A stretch of 64,000 nt of DNA from Puniceicoccaceae bacterium (GTDB lineage: Bacteria > Verrucomicrobiota > Verrucomicrobiia > Opitutales > JAFGAQ01), in NCBI GenBank assembly GCA_028285755.1, contig JANQOQ010000006.1:248001-312000 (forward strand). The letters run 5' to 3'. Positions 61,873 through 64,000 of this stretch are shown here, piece by piece (position 1 is the first letter of the stretch; every line of letters starts with the position of its first letter). A program made the translations under genes and the position numbers. The notes under the pieces were generated by a model. It saw only the letters and a list, made by a program, of their open reading frames with translations, searched no databases and was not told the DNA's origin.

Positions 61873-64000
61873 TTATAGAATCATTTGCCACAGACCGCAG
61901 GAGAGCCCAGGCAGTATCAATTGATCCCCTTGACTCATATGCATTGCGACTTCCAACCCCTCAGCAGCAAATCGATTGTGATCCGCAATCTGTCTGTAAC
62001 GTTCCAGATCAAACTCCGGGATTTCGATCTCCACGGTATGCAATTCCGGATTAATGGCGTAGAGTAATTGTTCAGAACCCATGCTGTAGTCCGCATTATA
62101 AAGCACAGCGAATGCTCTCGCATTGGGCGAATAAAAGAACTGCATGTAGCCTTCTTTCGGAGGGAATTCCAATCGAAATAGATGTCCTGCCGCTGAACGT
62201 CTGAAATTAATCCAGTTTCGGAAATACTCATGCGTTTGGCTGAAGGTGATCATCCGGCTATAGTCGAGGGCATTGATATCCCCTTTTTGATAGGTATTGC
62301 GAATACCGAATTTGCTGCGATTGAAATCCTGACCGGCTGAGATCATGGGTATCCCAAGTGATACCATCAGCAACGAGAGCATCAGATGATTTCTGCGGAT
62401 ATCGTTAAGCGTCGGATGCGAACCGTCCCGATTTTCATTTTCGGTGATTAGATCCAGAAAGGCGTAATCATCATGTGACTCCGAGTAATTGACCGTCTGG
62501 GCAGGAAAGCGCGTAAATCCCACCGGAGAGCCTTTCATATAGTATTCGAGCTCCCGCGGATCGCCATTATTACGTAGATAATGCACGAAGAAATCCCGAT
62601 AGCGGTCATTCCACGAGCTGAAACCCGTCACCCTCAACTTGTCGGCGATATGCCCCCGAAAACTCCAGGGCTCCGCTATGAGGATAACAGAGGGTTTCAC
62701 CTTTTTGAGTGCACGTTCGATTTCAATGAGCACATCCCGGCCAATAAGCTCAGCCAGATCAAAGCGAAACCCATCTACATTGTATTTTTTGATGAGAAAA
62801 GTAAGGCTATCAATGATAATACGCTTCATCATGGGTGCTGAGCAGCGCATATCATTACCTACCCCACTCCAATTGCTCAGGTTGTAATTGGAATCGAGCT
62901 CAAAGTAATAGTGCTTATCGATACTGAACAATGGATTCGGCGAGCCCAGGTGATTATAGACGACATCCAGAATCACTGAAAATCCTTCGTCATGACAGGT
63001 CCGGACGAGCTCGTGAAATTCTTCCACCTGCTTTGCCTTTTCACGATTACTACCGAATGCACTGGAAACACTGAAGTAATTAACCGGCATATAACCCCAG
63101 TGATACTCATTGGGGTCATTATATTCAAATTCCTGAATAGGTTGCAATTCGATGGCATTCACCCCGAGAGTTTTCAGGTAAGACTGATGGTGCCTCACCC
63201 ACTTCGTAACGCCCTTGAAGCCCTGCCTCTCGGAAACCTCAAGCTCAATAGGCGCCTTGGCCACGAGGTCACGCACATGGGCTTCAACTATAATCAAATC
63301 ATGCCAGAGCGGCGGATGAAAGATATCCCCATCGGTATTTAGCTCATTATCATCGATAATAATGCCGGGTCCAGATGGACTATACATAGCCTTGGCGTAC
63401 GGGTCTACAAGCGGCTGAGTATAGTCAAAAAAGGTGGAGGCATCACGATTCATCCCATCTACGTAATAATAGTAATAGGAACCCAAATAACTTCCACTCA
63501 GCTTTAATTCCCAAAGGCCATTGTTCTTTTTTTCCAGCTCATGAAATGCCTTATCACTGCCATCCAGCTGCGTGAAAAGTTCGAGCGTCACGCGTGTTGC
63601 CCGGGGCGCAAACAAGCGAAATACGGTGGATTTCATGCGCTGGATCACCCCCATATCCGCCTTGGTCTGCATCGAAAGGTAAAATTCGGATGCGGATACC
63701 AGTATTTTCTCTTCGAAGGCGACATCTTTCCAGCATAGGATCAGGTTTGAATCCAGCGAGTTTTCGGTATCTGTAATGATGCGAAACACATGACGCCCGC
63801 TTTGCCTGAGGCTCAATGAGAAATCACTGCCCTGATACTTACCGGGCACCCAGTTAGGTGCATTGTCAGGAACGTTTACCCACAGTTTATTACGCGTTAC
63901 AAATCGAAAGGTTGAGCTGAATTTACCCGCCAACAGCTCAATCGGTACACTCGCACGTATCAGCGACTTGCCCTGCCATTTAAAAGGTTTGAGCCTGAAT
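61873..64000 (-). CDS. GH13 glycogen-debranching/pullulanase-type enzyme (5' end outside window)
   Basis: The frame is open to the right window edge, so the true start is outside; the 686 residues counted from TTG 63933 are a lower limit. N-terminal beta-sandwich modules are followed by a CBM48-like part (STVFRLFAPRATRVTLELF) and the GH13 barrel: VILDVVYNHLG, nucleophile in DGFRFDLAELIG, acid/base in ILIAEPWSFRG and YSESHDDYAFLD. The YNxxGG-type region and a C-terminal beta domain fit type I pullulanase or glycogen debranching enzyme. With malQ it would process glycogen or maltodextrin. Confidence 0.85.
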   Translation of the reverse strand, partial: FRLKPFKWQGKSLIRASVPIELLAGKFSSTFRFVTRNKLWVNVPDNAPNWVPGKYQGSDFSLSLRQSGRHVFRIITDTENSLDSNLILCWKDVAFEEKILVSASEFYLSMQTKADMGVIQRMKSTVFRLFAPRATRVTLELFTQLDGSDKAFHELEKKNNGLWELKLSGSYLGSYYYYYVDGMNRDASTFFDYTQPLVDPYAKAMYSPSGPGIIIDDNELNTDGDIFHPPLWHDLIIVEAHVRDLVAKAPIELEVSERQGFKGVTKWVRHHQSYLKTLGVNAIELQPIQEFEYNDPNEYHWGYMPVNYFSVSSAFGSNREKAKQVEEFHELVRTCHDEGFSVILDVVYNHLGSPNPLFSIDKHYYFELDSNYNLSNWSGVGNDMRCSAPMMKRIIIDSLTFLIKKYNVDGFRFDLAELIGRDVLIEIERALKKVKPSVILIAEPWSFRGHIADKLRVTGFSSWNDRYRDFFVHYLRNNGDPRELEYYMKGSPVGFTRFPAQTVNYSESHDDYAFLDLITENENRDGSHPTLNDIRRNHLMLSLLMVSLGIPMISAGQDFNRSKFGIRNTYQKGDINALDYSRMITFSQTHEYFRNWINFRRSAAGHLFRLEFPPKEGYMQFFYSPNARAFAVLYNADYSMGSEQLLYAINPELHTVEIEIPEFDLERYRQIADHNRFAAEGLEVAMHMSQGDQLILPGLSCGLWQMIL

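Overview
The window looks like chromosomal DNA of a Verrucomicrobiota bacterium, most likely an Opitutia/Puniceicoccales-type marine organism. This is inference from gene content and protein style: LeuA of the long class, a free-standing CoaC, a DnaG without zinc ligands, a free-standing ovothiol-type methyltransferase, menaquinone genes, a large Na+/H+ antiporter, and many genes without a clear Shine-Dalgarno. No rRNA, tRNA, CRISPR array or recognisable insertion sequence was found. Genes are tightly packed, with many 1-4 nt overlaps and several convergent pairs whose 3' ends overlap.

Layout. 1-3476: minus-strand dnaE (5' part), a lipoprotein hydrolase, rpsU (+), mutY and a fructosamine-kinase-like gene. 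3535-11402: one long + strand array: a TonB-like protein, an RluA-type pseudouridine synthase, then a six-gene lipid-type cluster (class III aminotransferase, CrtI-like FAD enzyme, FabZ-like dehydratase, FabI-like reductase, OleA-like ketosynthase, OleB-like hydrolase). 11377-14262: a membrane protein, an HPt protein and malQ. 14384-17367: an AT-rich accessory island bounded by a 25 bp imperfect inverted repeat (16 bp perfect), with four unknown genes. 17480-18059: a VapBC-type toxin-antitoxin pair. 18127-23739: metG-menF-menD-menB. 23896-28742: EVE protein, methyltransferase, VTT membrane protein, xseA, a hypothetical gene and an M23 peptidase. 28739-35187: MFS transporter, nadA, TPR protein, Fur-like regulator, aconitase and peroxiredoxin. 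35410-40192: tyrS, rhomboid, Na+/H+ antiporter, thyA, hypothetical. 40239-45406: B12 uptake, with a TonB receptor behind a cobalamin riboswitch and divergent btuFCD. 45412-54080: coaC, leuA, SUI1-like factor, tatA, rpoD, dnaG, TPR lipoprotein. 54304-58553: DUF362-like protein, rpmB, MscS channel, YqgE, HDAC-like enzyme. 58626-61705: gap-pgk-tpiA. 61873-end: a GH13 debranching-type enzyme.

Most of the window is housekeeping. The two regions most likely to hold something undescribed are the oleA/oleB-containing cluster, which lacks the usual oleC and oleD and has an aminotransferase and a CrtI-like enzyme instead, and the inverted-repeat-bounded island with four unrecognised genes and no evident transposase. 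Further oddities are a membrane gene with no NTG start lying in frame behind the stop codon of an HPt gene, a Fur-family protein and a DnaG primase that have lost metal ligands, and ribosomal-protein terminators written inside the coding ends of convergent neighbours.
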